From: Ardenticatenia bacterium
Lineage (GTDB): Bacteria > Chloroflexota > Anaerolineae > Aggregatilineales > Ch27
Direction: 5' to 3'
DNA: 14,724 nucleotides
NCBI GenBank assembly: GCA_026983935.1
Contig: JALSTC010000314.1
Location: 1-14,724, forward strand
Part shown: positions 7,257-13,713 of the stretch, one piece after another
Numbering within the stretch: position 1 is the stretch's first letter
Layout of the letters: each line of letters starts with the position of its first letter
Program-made: the position numbers and the translations under genes
Notes under the pieces: generated by a model
Databases searched by the model: none
Told to the model about the DNA's origin: nothing
Seen by the model: the letters and a program-made list of their open reading frames with translations, nothing else

Positions 7257-7979
7257 TCAGAACCTGCGTTTGCGCAGCGGTCGCCAGAAGGTGATATAGG
7301 CGGACAGCCCCAGCAGCCCCGCCGATATCACGATCCAGATCATCGCCCAGCCAGCAGGCGGCAGGATGCCGACCGACTGTGCCATGTTGTAGGCATCGTT
7401 GGGCACGCCGCCCAGACTGCTCACAACCTCCGAATCCAGACTGTGCAGCAGCCCCCACAGGTCCAGCACAGCGTTCAGCCCGGTGATCATCGCGATCACG
7501 TTCAGCACGAAAGTGGTCATGAAGCGCGGGGCCTTCCAACCCAGCAGAATCAGCACCGCCGCGCTGCCCGCACCGGCCAGCCAGGCGGTGGCATTGCGGG
7601 CGAAGAGCAGTGTTAGAACGCCGAACAGAATACCCAGCAGGAAGGCGATCGTTTTGGTGAAGCGTGTGCGGTTGGTCAGGTAGAGCAGCGCCGCGCCAAA
7701 CAGGGCTGTGCCGATATAACCCGCCGGGATGATCACCGCCGGGTTGCCGCCTGATGTGCTGGCGACGCCCGCGCCGCTCCCGAACACTTCGTAAGATAGA
7801 AACTGCCCGCCGCTCAGGAGCGCTGCCAGCCCATGCCCCAGCTCATGCACGCTGGTCACGAAGAAGCGGAAGGGATACAGCAGCCCGTTTAGCTGGGGAA
7901 GCTGCCAGATGACGATCACCAGCAGAAAGGCCAGCACGGCCAGCAGGAAGGATCGGCGGCGTTCGGCGCGTGAGAACAT
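7257..7979 (-). CDS. M50B-like integral membrane protein, putative zinc metalloprotease
   Basis: This is a 240-residue polytopic membrane protein. A first hydrophobic segment at about 11-26 is followed by the HELGHG motif (45-50), giving zinc ligands His45 and His49 and catalytic Glu46 as in M50B-like peptidases. Further membrane segments lie at about 82-101, 110-126, 132-147, 155-178 and 210-231. A third metal ligand could be Asp173 (VLDLWG) or Asp195 (PNDAYN); the latter resembles the motif of this family. The C-terminus is basic (RPLRKRRF), consistent with a cytoplasmic end. ATG at 7977-7979 follows AGGAG by five bases on the minus strand. Related proteins are often annotated as M50 family peptidases without a known substrate; intramembrane cleavage is inferred from the motif only. 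Confidence 0.82.
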   Translation of the reverse strand: MFSRAERRRSFLLAVLAFLLVIVIWQLPQLNGLLYPFRFFVTSVHELGHGLAALLSGGQFLSYEVFGSGAGVASTSGGNPAVIIPAGYIGTALFGAALLYLTNRTRFTKTIAFLLGILFGVLTLLFARNATAWLAGAGSAAVLILLGWKAPRFMTTFVLNVIAMITGLNAVLDLWGLLHSLDSEVVSSLGGVPNDAYNMAQSVGILPPAGWAMIWIVISAGLLGLSAYITFWRPLRKRRF

Positions 7980-8015
7980 GGTCTGCTCCTGTTTTCATAT
8001 CAACGCTGCGGGGTC

Positions 8016-8021
8016 ATTATA
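8016..8021 (-). promoter_or_regulatory. Possible -10 element for the M50B-like gene
   Basis: A perfect TATAAT on the minus strand (8021-8016) lies 37 bases before the start codon. No good -35 hexamer is seen at 16-18 bases, so the call rests on the -10 alone. Confidence 0.45.
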
Positions 8022-8084
8022 CGCCGGGCGGCGAACCTGTGCTGCCGTGCCTGCAGGGCGGGGATTTTTTTAATCTTCGTCGGG

Positions 8085-8120
8085 TTGACAGATCAGCGTT
8101 ATCCCTGTACACTGTCAGTG
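8085..8120 (+). promoter_or_regulatory. Strong promoter with an overlapping palindrome
   Basis: TTGACA (8085-8090), a 17-base spacer and TACACT (8108-8113) form one of the best sigma70-type promoters in the window. The palindrome CACTG-T-CAGTG (8110-8120) overlaps the -10 and the expected start site, the right place for a repressor operator. No transcription factor can be named. Confidence 0.75.
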
Positions 8121-8149
8121 CAATCTTCAAGAAAGGAGAAGGCGCAGTG

Positions 8150-8236
8150 ATGAAAAGCGTGATCATCCGCCTGTGGAATCGCGTCGCTGGTAGCGATGGT
8201 TTTGTTCCTGGGCGTAATGCGCCTGCTCGCCATTGA
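8150..8236 (+). CDS. Small ORF of 28 codons in an independent transcription unit
   Basis: The ATG at 8150 (or GTG at 8147) follows AAGGAG (8134-8139) at a workable distance of ten bases. The ORF encodes 28 residues beginning MKSVIIRLWNR, a basic amphipathic start, and then a polar tail that resembles nothing I know. A second reading frame, one base shifted, takes over as MVLFLGVMRLLAIEVLLITK (8196-8258), a membrane-helix-like peptide. The unit has its own strong promoter and terminator, so it is surely transcribed. Whether the product is this peptide, the hydrophobic one, a frameshifted fusion of the two, or a non-coding RNA cannot be settled here. Confidence 0.4.
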   Translation: MKSVIIRLWNRVAGSDGFVPGRNAPARH

Positions 8237-8258
8237 GGTGTTGCTAATAACAAAGTAA
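8196..8258 (+). CDS. Hydrophobic mini-ORF overlapping the 28-codon ORF, +1 frame
   Basis: This ORF of 20 codons reads MVLFLGVMRLLAIEVLLITK and ends in TAA at 8256-8258, nine bases before the terminator stem. In the same frame the hydrophobic character extends five residues further upstream (ASLVA), up to the region where the 28-codon ORF would need a shift to enter it. There is no Shine-Dalgarno site directly before its ATG. It could be the membrane part of a small protein broken by a one-base change, or chance. Confidence 0.25.
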   Translation: MVLFLGVMRLLAIEVLLITK

Positions 8259-8266
8259 CACGCAAA

Positions 8267-8295
8267 GGCTGTGGGCGCACCCCACGGCCTTTTTT
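8267..8295 (+). terminator. Rho-independent terminator of the small transcription unit
   Basis: GGCTGTGGG (8267-8275) pairs with CCCACGGCC (8281-8289) as a 9-bp stem with one T-G pair and a 5-base loop, followed by six T. With the promoter at 8085 it defines a transcript of about 175 bases. Confidence 0.9.
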
Positions 8296-8311
8296 GTTGT
8301 GCACTAATTAC

Positions 8312-8377
8312 CTGCCCGTACTGGCCGTGGGGAAAATCTGTCCCCCCCGGCCTTTTTTGCTGTCGGGGGGCGGGCAG
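8312..8377 (+). terminator. Second terminator-like foldback with alternative pairings
   Basis: GGCCG-GGGGA (8323-8333) pairs with TCCCC-CGGCC (8341-8352) around a 7-base loop, then six T (8353-8358). CTGCCCG (8312-8318) and CGGGCAG (8371-8377) are perfectly complementary and enclose it. The C run 8342-8348 could instead pair with the G run 8365-8370, which would break the terminator stem. It shares the string CGGCCTTTTTTG with the terminator at 8267. Confidence 0.6.
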
Positions 8378-8433
8378 TTCAGTTCGTTGCGCATGTCGTT
8401 TTGAACCGGCCCGGAATCGAGGCCGACCTGAAA

Positions 8434-8462
8434 TTGGATGAGTAGAACATGTGTGCTAAAAT
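8434..8462 (+). promoter_or_regulatory. Promoter of the ABC exporter operon
   Basis: TTGGAT (8434-8439), a 17-base spacer and TAAAAT (8457-8462) with TG one base before the -10 (extended -10, TGCTAAAAT). The expected start is near 8469, which excludes the in-frame ATG at 8449 as the usual start of the ATPase. Confidence 0.65.
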
Positions 8463-8511
8463 AGATCGCCTTGTCGGAGTGGAAGACAGGAAGGGGAGGA
8501 CAGAGGAGACG

Positions 8512-9411
8512 ATGATGACGATTACGGAGCAGGTGGACGCTTTGACCGTCCGCAGCGTCACCAAACGCTTCAACGTGCAAAGGCCGCCCATCTGGGAGCG
8601 GCTTCGTGGCCATCATCGTGCCGGAGCCGATGATGTCAATGGTGGGGTTGCCCGCCCGGATACGGAAAAGCGCCAGGTCACGGCGGTGGACAATGTCTCG
8701 CTGGACGTCCATCGCGGCGAAATCTACGGCATTCTGGGGCCGAACGGCTCCGGCAAGTCCACGCTGGTGCGCTTGCTCTCGACCCTGCTGATCCCGGATG
8801 CCGGGACGGTGCAGGTCTTCGGGTTGGATATCATCCGCCACGAAATGGCGGTTAAAAGGCTGATCAATCGGGTGTCGGTGGACGCGGCTTTCTTCAAGAA
8901 GCTCAGCCCCCTGGAAAACCTGCTTTACGGCGCGCGCCTCTACGGGATGAGCGGACGTGAGGCACGCGAAAAGTCTGTTGAAATCCTGGGGCGTCTGGGC
9001 CTGGAGCCGCGCACTTATACCCAGCCGATGGAAGAGATGAGCCGGGGAATGCAGCAGAAAGTCGCCATCGCGCGGGCCTTCCTGACGCAGCCGATTTTGC
9101 TGCTGCTGGATGAGCCGACAACCGGCCTCGATCCGCGTTCGAAGCACGAGGTGCAGGATTTCGTCAACGAGCTGCGCGATGTGCATGATGCGACGATTCT
9201 GATCACCACCCATGATATGGGCGAAGCGGACTCGCTCTGCGACCGCATCGCCATTCTGGACGAAGGGCGCATCGTGGCGGAGGATACACCCACCGGCTTG
9301 AAGGCACTGATCAGCAGCAACGGCCATGAGCCAACGCTGGAGGATGTCTTCATGGAGCTGACGGGCAAGAAGCTGGTCGATCCGAACGAGGTTGAACCGG
9401 CTGTTGCATAA
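8512..9411 (+). CDS. ABC-2 type exporter, ATP-binding protein
   Basis: This is a 299-residue cytoplasmic ATPase of a two-component ABC-2 (DrrA/CcmA-like) exporter. Walker A GPNGSGKST is at 76-84, Walker B ILLLLDEP at 195-202, the D-loop at 205-207 and the switch His at 234 (TTHD). The signature is MSRGMQQ (176-182) in place of the common LSGGMQQ. Residues 22-52 form a polar insertion between the first strand and the AVDNVSLDV strand, longer than in most relatives. Two adjacent ATG codons (8512, 8515) follow AGGAG (8504-8508) by three or six bases; the second has better spacing, and the choice changes one residue. The last 40 residues (LEDVFMELTGK) are the usual tail of the family. The permease follows 56 bases later. 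The substrate is unknown; lipid, drug or polysaccharide export are all possible. Confidence 0.95.
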   Translation: MMTITEQVDALTVRSVTKRFNVQRPPIWERLRGHHRAGADDVNGGVARPDTEKRQVTAVDNVSLDVHRGEIYGILGPNGSGKSTLVRLLSTLLIPDAGTVQVFGLDIIRHEMAVKRLINRVSVDAAFFKKLSPLENLLYGARLYGMSGREAREKSVEILGRLGLEPRTYTQPMEEMSRGMQQKVAIARAFLTQPILLLLDEPTTGLDPRSKHEVQDFVNELRDVHDATILITTHDMGEADSLCDRIAILDEGRIVAEDTPTGLKALISSNGHEPTLEDVFMELTGKKLVDPNEVEPAVA

Positions 9412-9422
9412 CGAGATGTTCG

Positions 9423-9446
9423 CGGGGCGTTCATCCGGACGCCCCG
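9423..9446 (+). other. Intercistronic hairpin between ATPase and permease genes
   Basis: CGGGGCGT (9423-9430) pairs perfectly with ACGCCCCG (9439-9446) around an 8-base loop. No T run follows, so it is not a standard terminator; it may set the ratio of the two products through mRNA stability. Confidence 0.55.
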
Positions 9447-9467
9447 ATACGGGGAAGGTAAGACAAC

Positions 9468-10307
9468 ATGCTTGGGAAGAATCTTGACCTGCAATTGGAA
9501 GCGCTGCAGAGCTATGCCTTTGTGGCGCGGAACTTCAACCTGGTCAAGCGGTACTGGGGCTGGGAGCTTGTCTGGCTGGCGTATTCCACCGCCACCTCGC
9601 TGGCTGTCGCCTTCATCGGGGAAGGTTCCGCGCTGATCACCGGGCAGGAAGACATTGATACGTCGTTTTTCACCGTCTATCTGCTGATCGGGACGCTGGT
9701 CTGGCGCTTCCTTGCCGGACTGTTCGACAACATCAGCGAGATGATCCAGTGGGAGCGCTGGGAAGGCACGATCGAGTATACATTGATGGCCCCTGTACAC
9801 CGCTTCACGCAGATCGCGGGCCAGGCGGGCTTTGCCATCATCTACAGCCTGATCTTCACGATGATCATCGGGCTGGCGATGACCGCCGTCTTCTCGCTGG
9901 ATTTCACCGGTGCCAATCTGCTCGGGGCACTGCTGGTGCTGCTGGCAGGGAGTGTTTCGTTTGTCGCGCTGGGCGTGACGGCCAGCATCCTGCCGCTGCT
10001 TTACCCGGAGCGCGGGGCGCAGATGACGCACATCGTGCAGGCCTTCCTGCTGCTGGTCTCCGGCATCTACTATCCGATCGAGGTGCTGCCGCCTGTGCTG
10101 CAGGTCGTGGCCCGCATTTCACCGGCGGCCTATGTGCTGGAGGGCATTCGTTCCGCCATTCTGGACGGCACACCGACGGCGGAGCTGTGGGGTGTCATCC
10201 TGCCGCTGCTGGCCCTGGGCATTGTCGGGATGCCAGTTGGGGTGTGGGCCTTCCGCCAGGCGGAGCTTTACGCCAAACGCACCGGTAAACTCAAGCGAGT
10301 TGGCTAG
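9468..10307 (+). CDS. ABC-2 type exporter, permease
   Basis: This is a 279-residue integral membrane protein with about six hydrophobic segments, at about 42-60, 67-87, 120-145, 149-172, 188-206 and 238-262. The pattern FLLLVSGIYYPIEVLPPVLQ (190-209) followed by ISPAAYVLEGIR is the typical ABC-2 membrane signature near the last loop. ATG at 9468 has GGGGAAGG upstream. It is paired with the ATPase directly before it, and the two should form a homodimer-by-homodimer exporter. The stop TAG shares the palindrome CTAG (10304-10307) with the stop codon of the opposite gene, so the two converging genes overlap by four bases. Confidence 0.92.
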   Translation: MLGKNLDLQLEALQSYAFVARNFNLVKRYWGWELVWLAYSTATSLAVAFIGEGSALITGQEDIDTSFFTVYLLIGTLVWRFLAGLFDNISEMIQWERWEGTIEYTLMAPVHRFTQIAGQAGFAIIYSLIFTMIIGLAMTAVFSLDFTGANLLGALLVLLAGSVSFVALGVTASILPLLYPERGAQMTHIVQAFLLLVSGIYYPIEVLPPVLQVVARISPAAYVLEGIRSAILDGTPTAELWGVILPLLALGIVGMPVGVWAFRQAELYAKRTGKLKRVG

Positions 10308-11275
10308 AGAAGCTGTGACTGGCTGGTTTCTCGCATGGCCAGCCAGTCATTCAGCGCCGCGCAGAGTTCCGCGCTGAGCAGCAGAATCGCCGAGCTGAGG
10401 TAGGCCCAGACGAGGAGCACGATCACCGTTCCCAGCGAGCCGTAGATCAGGCTGAAGTTGCCGAAGCTGTTGAGGTACCAGACGAACAGGCTCTTGGACA
10501 GCTCCCAGCCGATCCCGCCCAGCAGGGCCGCCGGCCAGATGGCGTCCCAGCGCACATCGACGCGGGGGATGTAGCGGAACAGCATCACGAAGATCGTCAC
10601 GTTCAGCCCCAGCGGCAGGAACAGCGTCCCGATCTCCAGAATCAGGCTGGGCTGGTCAAGCAGCAGGATGCCGATCAGCCGGAAGATCGCGGAGGTCAGC
10701 AGGGAGCTGAGCAGCAGCACGGCCAGCACAACCGCCATGCTCAAGGCCAGCAGGCGCTTGTACCACATCGGACGCATGTACGTCGGGTGAAAAATATCGT
10801 CAAGGGCGGCGGTCAGGTTGGAGAACAGCGAAAGCGCCGACCAGATCAGACCGACAGCCGCGACAAGACCAAAGGAATGCTGCTGTTCCAGCGCCAGCGC
10901 AATGTTATCGGAAATGAGCTTCTGCGTTTCCGCCGGGAAGAAGTCGCCGACCATACGCAGGACCTGTTCCTGCGCCAGCGCCGGGCCGACCAGACTGCTT
11001 ACCAGGATGACGGCCAGCAGAATGAGGGGAAAAATGGAGAAGACCGCATAATACGAGAGCGAGGCCGCCTGGCGGGAATCACGTCGGTTGTAATCCACCC
11101 AGGCGCGAGCCAGGTAGCGGGGCAGCCCGTCGGTGGCGCGGTCAAGGGCGGTATAGGTGCGGGCCAGATACCAGCCGGCACGCCCCAGCGCACGCTCGAC
11201 CAGCACATAGTACTGCGCCCAGCGTGAGGGCCTGTCATCGGTTGTGGGAGGGCGTTCGGGCCGTCGGGACAACAT
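10304..11275 (-). CDS. YihY/BrkB-family (UPF0761) membrane protein
   Basis: This 323-residue membrane protein has the hallmarks of the YihY/virulence factor BrkB family: QAASLSYYAVFSIFPLILLA (69-88), a long polar loop to about 130, LIWSALSLFSNLTAALDDIF (143-162), and the C-terminal FSLIYGSLGTVIVLLVWAYL (274-293) with SSAILLLSAELCAALN. About six membrane helices are expected. The family was once called ribonuclease BN by error; its true role is unknown, with transport suggested. The ATG at 11275 is preferred because AAGGAG and AAGGA lie 12 and 6 bases upstream; a longer reading from 11395 would cover the intergenic region and the start of the opposite gene. It is divergent from the HAD gene and convergent with the permease. 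Confidence 0.92.
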   Translation of the reverse strand: MLSRRPERPPTTDDRPSRWAQYYVLVERALGRAGWYLARTYTALDRATDGLPRYLARAWVDYNRRDSRQAASLSYYAVFSIFPLILLAVILVSSLVGPALAQEQVLRMVGDFFPAETQKLISDNIALALEQQHSFGLVAAVGLIWSALSLFSNLTAALDDIFHPTYMRPMWYKRLLALSMAVVLAVLLLSSLLTSAIFRLIGILLLDQPSLILEIGTLFLPLGLNVTIFVMLFRYIPRVDVRWDAIWPAALLGGIGWELSKSLFVWYLNSFGNFSLIYGSLGTVIVLLVWAYLSSAILLLSAELCAALNDWLAMRETSQSQLL

Positions 11276-11384
11276 CGGTGTCCTTAGCTCCTTGCGAATC
11301 GAACGTGTTTTCTGCCAGGCGAATCTTACCACACTATCGCGGATGCGGTCACCCCCGGCATTTGCCGGATTGACGAGGGAAGAA
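11276..11384. promoter_or_regulatory. Divergent intergenic region with an inverted repeat
   Basis: These 109 bases separate the BrkB-like gene from the HAD operon and must carry promoters for both. A TAAGAT about 50 bases before the BrkB-like start is a possible minus -10, without a clear -35. CCGGCA-TT-TGCCGG (11355-11368) is a perfect 6-bp inverted repeat just upstream of the HAD ribosome binding site and could be an operator. None of these is strong. Confidence 0.35.
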
Positions 11385-12023
11385 ATGACGAACATTGCAG
11401 CAGTGGTCTTTGACTTTGGCGGCGTGCTGGACGTGCCGGAAGACCGGGAATCCTGGCTGGCACAGCGTGATCATCTGGCCGCCGGAGTCGGGATGACCGG
11501 TGAGGGATTCTGGCACTACCTTTTTCGCAGCGATGCCTGGGAGCGGGCCAAACGCGGCCAGATCACCGAGGAAGCCTTCTGGGCGGATCGGCTGATGCCG
11601 CTGGGGATGCACAGTGAAGCGCAGCGGCGGGCCTTTGTGGCGCGGTTGATGGCCGGGCGCGGCGTTCATCCGGCCATGCGGGCGCTGCTGGAACGGCTGC
11701 AGGCGCGCTATACGCTGGCGCTGCTCAGCAATACCGCCGTGCGGAACATGGCCGATTGGCTGGCCGAATCCTTCGATCTGACCGTATTTGACGAGGTGAT
11801 CAGTTCGGCAGATGTCGGGCTTGCCAAACCGGAGGAGGCGATCTACCGGCTGCTGCTGGAGCGGCTGCGGCTGCCCCCGGAAACGGTGCTGTTCATCGAT
11901 GATCTGGCGCGAAACACGACCGCTGCCGATGCACTGGGCATACAGACGATTATCTTTGAATCACCGGAAGTGTTAGTCTCTGTGCTGCAAGCGCACGGAA
12001 TGCTTGACGATGGAAGATTGTGA
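11385..12023 (+). CDS. HAD-superfamily hydrolase (YihX/epoxide-hydrolase N-domain type)
   Basis: This is a 212-residue cytoplasmic phosphatase-like enzyme. Motif I is FDFGGVLD (9-16), with nucleophile Asp10 and Gly in place of the usual second Asp, as in the YihX and soluble epoxide hydrolase N-domain group. Motif II is LLSNT (113-117), motif III Lys148 in GLAKPE, and motif IV FIDDLARN (170-177) with Asp172-Asp173. The helical cap lies at about 18-90. The Gly at the acid/base position suggests a weak or unusual phosphatase, so the substrate stays open. The ATG at 11385 has GAGGGAAGAA directly upstream; an upstream extension to 11244 would cross the divergent promoter region. It is the first gene of a four-gene operon; its TGA overlaps the GTG of the next gene (GTGA). 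Confidence 0.9.
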   Translation: MTNIAAVVFDFGGVLDVPEDRESWLAQRDHLAAGVGMTGEGFWHYLFRSDAWERAKRGQITEEAFWADRLMPLGMHSEAQRRAFVARLMAGRGVHPAMRALLERLQARYTLALLSNTAVRNMADWLAESFDLTVFDEVISSADVGLAKPEEAIYRLLLERLRLPPETVLFIDDLARNTTAADALGIQTIIFESPEVLVSVLQAHGMLDDGRL

Positions 12024-12667
12024 GTACCATCATGAAAACGATAGATGAAAACCGCCTGCAGGTTCGTGTGCCGAGGATGGCCGACGCGCCCGCCGTTGCG
12101 GGTCTGATCAACATCTGCGCGATAGTGGAAATCGGCGCGGTGCGTGTGACGGTTGGCCGGGTGCGCCGCGAATGGCAGATACCCGGCTTCGATCTGCAGA
12201 CGGATGCATGGCTGGTAGTGGCAGGGCAGGGGCAGGCCGTCGGCTTTGCGGTTATCCAGGATCGGTATCCGCATGTCTGCCCGGCGGTTCGCATATGCGT
12301 GCATCCCGGCTATATCGGTCGGGGTGTGGGCACGCGGCTGCTGGCGCTGGCTGAAGAGCGGGCACGTCACAGGCTGTATCGCGCGCCTGCCGGGATGCGT
12401 GTGGCGTTGTATGCCGGGGCCTGGTGTGTCAACCAGATGGCCCGCCGACTGCTGTACGGCCAGGGCTACCGGCTGGTGCGGCGTTTCTGGCGTGTGCAGG
12501 CCCACGGTGACGATCGGCTGCTGCCTGCACCCCGCAGCCAGCGGGCCAGTCGCGAGGCCGAGATGGAGCAGGTACCGTATCGTTATGACGTGTATGAGAA
12601 AGAGCTGCGTCCGGGTATGATGCAGCCGTATGACCCGGCATTCCTGGTGGATAGTGTGAATCGGTGA
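12020..12667 (+). CDS. Single-domain GNAT acetyltransferase, likely a shortened paralogue of the next gene
   Basis: This 215-residue protein has one GNAT domain (about 13-165). Motif A is VHPGYIGRGVGTRLL (94-108), the acetyl-CoA pyrophosphate loop, and GQGYRLVRRFWRV (147-159) is the final strand region. It then continues with a charged stretch and ends in YDVYEKELRPG (189-199) plus a short tail. The next gene has the same YEKELRPG tail, but only after a second GNAT domain, so here that second domain seems to have been deleted. GTG at 12020 overlaps the HAD stop (GTGA) but its GGAAG site is only three bases away; ATG at 12032 is an alternative with that site 15 bases upstream. Translation is probably coupled. 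The acceptor substrate is unknown. Confidence 0.85.
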   Translation: MSTIMKTIDENRLQVRVPRMADAPAVAGLINICAIVEIGAVRVTVGRVRREWQIPGFDLQTDAWLVVAGQGQAVGFAVIQDRYPHVCPAVRICVHPGYIGRGVGTRLLALAEERARHRLYRAPAGMRVALYAGAWCVNQMARRLLYGQGYRLVRRFWRVQAHGDDRLLPAPRSQRASREAEMEQVPYRYDVYEKELRPGMMQPYDPAFLVDSVNR

Positions 12668-12678
12668 AAGGAATAGCA

Positions 12679-13707
12679 ATGACGTCTGACAATGTGATGA
12701 TTCGCGAGAACATGCGCGTTCGTGCGTCCACGATGGATGATGCCGATGCTGTGGCTGAACTGGTCAATGCCGCGGCGGTGGCCGAAACCGGCAGGCCGGA
12801 TACGACGGCAGAGCTGCTGCTGATGGAATGGAACAGCCCGGCTATGAACCTGGCGGCGGATACCCGGCTGGTTTTTGCCCCGGACGGTCGCCTGGTGGGT
12901 TATGTCGAAGTATGGGACGAAGCGCCGCCGTATGTACGTCCGTATGTCTGGGGCTGTGTGCACCCCGACCATACAAGGCAGGGGATCGGCAGTTTTCTGC
13001 TGGAATGGGGGGAGGCGCGGGCGCGGCAAAACCTGCAAAAAGCGCCGCCCGATGCCCGTGTGGCCGTCCAGAGCAGCACGATCAGTACCAACCGGGCAGC
13101 TCATGAGCTGTTCGAGGCACGCGGTTACAGGCTGGTGCGGCACTTCTGGCGTATGGTGATTGATATGGACCCGGCAGTACCACCCCCGGCCCCCGTCTGG
13201 CCGGAAGGAATCCGGGTGCGCCTCTGGCGGCTTGGGCAGGAAGACCGCGCCGTATTCGAGGCGGTGGACGCATCCTTCCGCGATCATTGGGGCTACCTAC
13301 CGGATCCGTTCGAGGACTGGCTCTACTGGATGACGCAGGGGCCGTATGACGATCCGGAGCTGCGTTTTCTGGCGGTGACCGATACGCCGGAAGGTGAGGA
13401 GATCGTTGGCGTATCTCTGTGCCGGGCGCAGCGGGTCGAAGACCCGGAAATGGGCTGGCTGAGCACGCTGGCCGTGCGGCGGCCCTGGCGGCGGCAGGGA
13501 ATCGCGCTGGCCCTGCTGCGTCACACTTTCCGCGAGTTTCATCGGCGCGGCAAGTACAGAGTCGGTCTGGGTGTGGACGCCGCCAACCTGACCGGCGCGA
13601 CCCGGTTGTACGAGAAGGCCGGGATGCACGTCTCCCGCCAGTGGGATGCCTACGAAAAGGAACTCCGGCCCGGCAGGGAACTCAGCACGCAGACGCTGGA
13701 GTCATAG
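12679..13707 (+). CDS. Tandem double-domain GNAT acetyltransferase
   Basis: This is a 342-residue cytoplasmic protein with two GNAT domains, a layout also seen in mycothiol synthase. The N-domain (about 12-165) has motif A VHPDHTRQGIGSFLL (94-108). The C-domain (about 178-332) has LAVRRPWRRQGIALALL (264-280), then VDAANLTGATRLYEKAGM (299-316), the usual C-terminal GNAT signature, and ends in YEKELRPG (325-332). Both acetyl-CoA loops are intact; the C-domain is the more canonical. The ATG at 12679 has AAAGGA (12667-12672) six bases upstream and is preferred over a GTG at 12664 that overlaps the preceding stop. Its N-half closely matches the preceding gene, including at DNA level around GGCTGGTGCGGC. 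The acceptor cannot be told; mycothiol synthesis is not supported by neighbours. Confidence 0.9.
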   Translation: MTSDNVMIRENMRVRASTMDDADAVAELVNAAAVAETGRPDTTAELLLMEWNSPAMNLAADTRLVFAPDGRLVGYVEVWDEAPPYVRPYVWGCVHPDHTRQGIGSFLLEWGEARARQNLQKAPPDARVAVQSSTISTNRAAHELFEARGYRLVRHFWRMVIDMDPAVPPPAPVWPEGIRVRLWRLGQEDRAVFEAVDASFRDHWGYLPDPFEDWLYWMTQGPYDDPELRFLAVTDTPEGEEIVGVSLCRAQRVEDPEMGWLSTLAVRRPWRRQGIALALLRHTFREFHRRGKYRVGLGVDAANLTGATRLYEKAGMHVSRQWDAYEKELRPGRELSTQTLES

Positions 13708-13713
13708 CCGGGC

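Noticed and set aside
6403..7539. 378-codon minus-strand frame across the SH3b gene and the M50B-like gene
   Set aside because: It crosses a strong terminator and two supported genes and shows no recognisable domain.
8308..10031. Two long minus-strand frames opposite the ABC exporter
   Set aside because: The exporter ATPase and permease on the plus strand have unambiguous motifs; the antisense frames have none.
11843..13287. Minus-strand frames opposite the HAD and GNAT genes
   Set aside because: They are shadows of genes with clear catalytic motifs and lack plausible starts.
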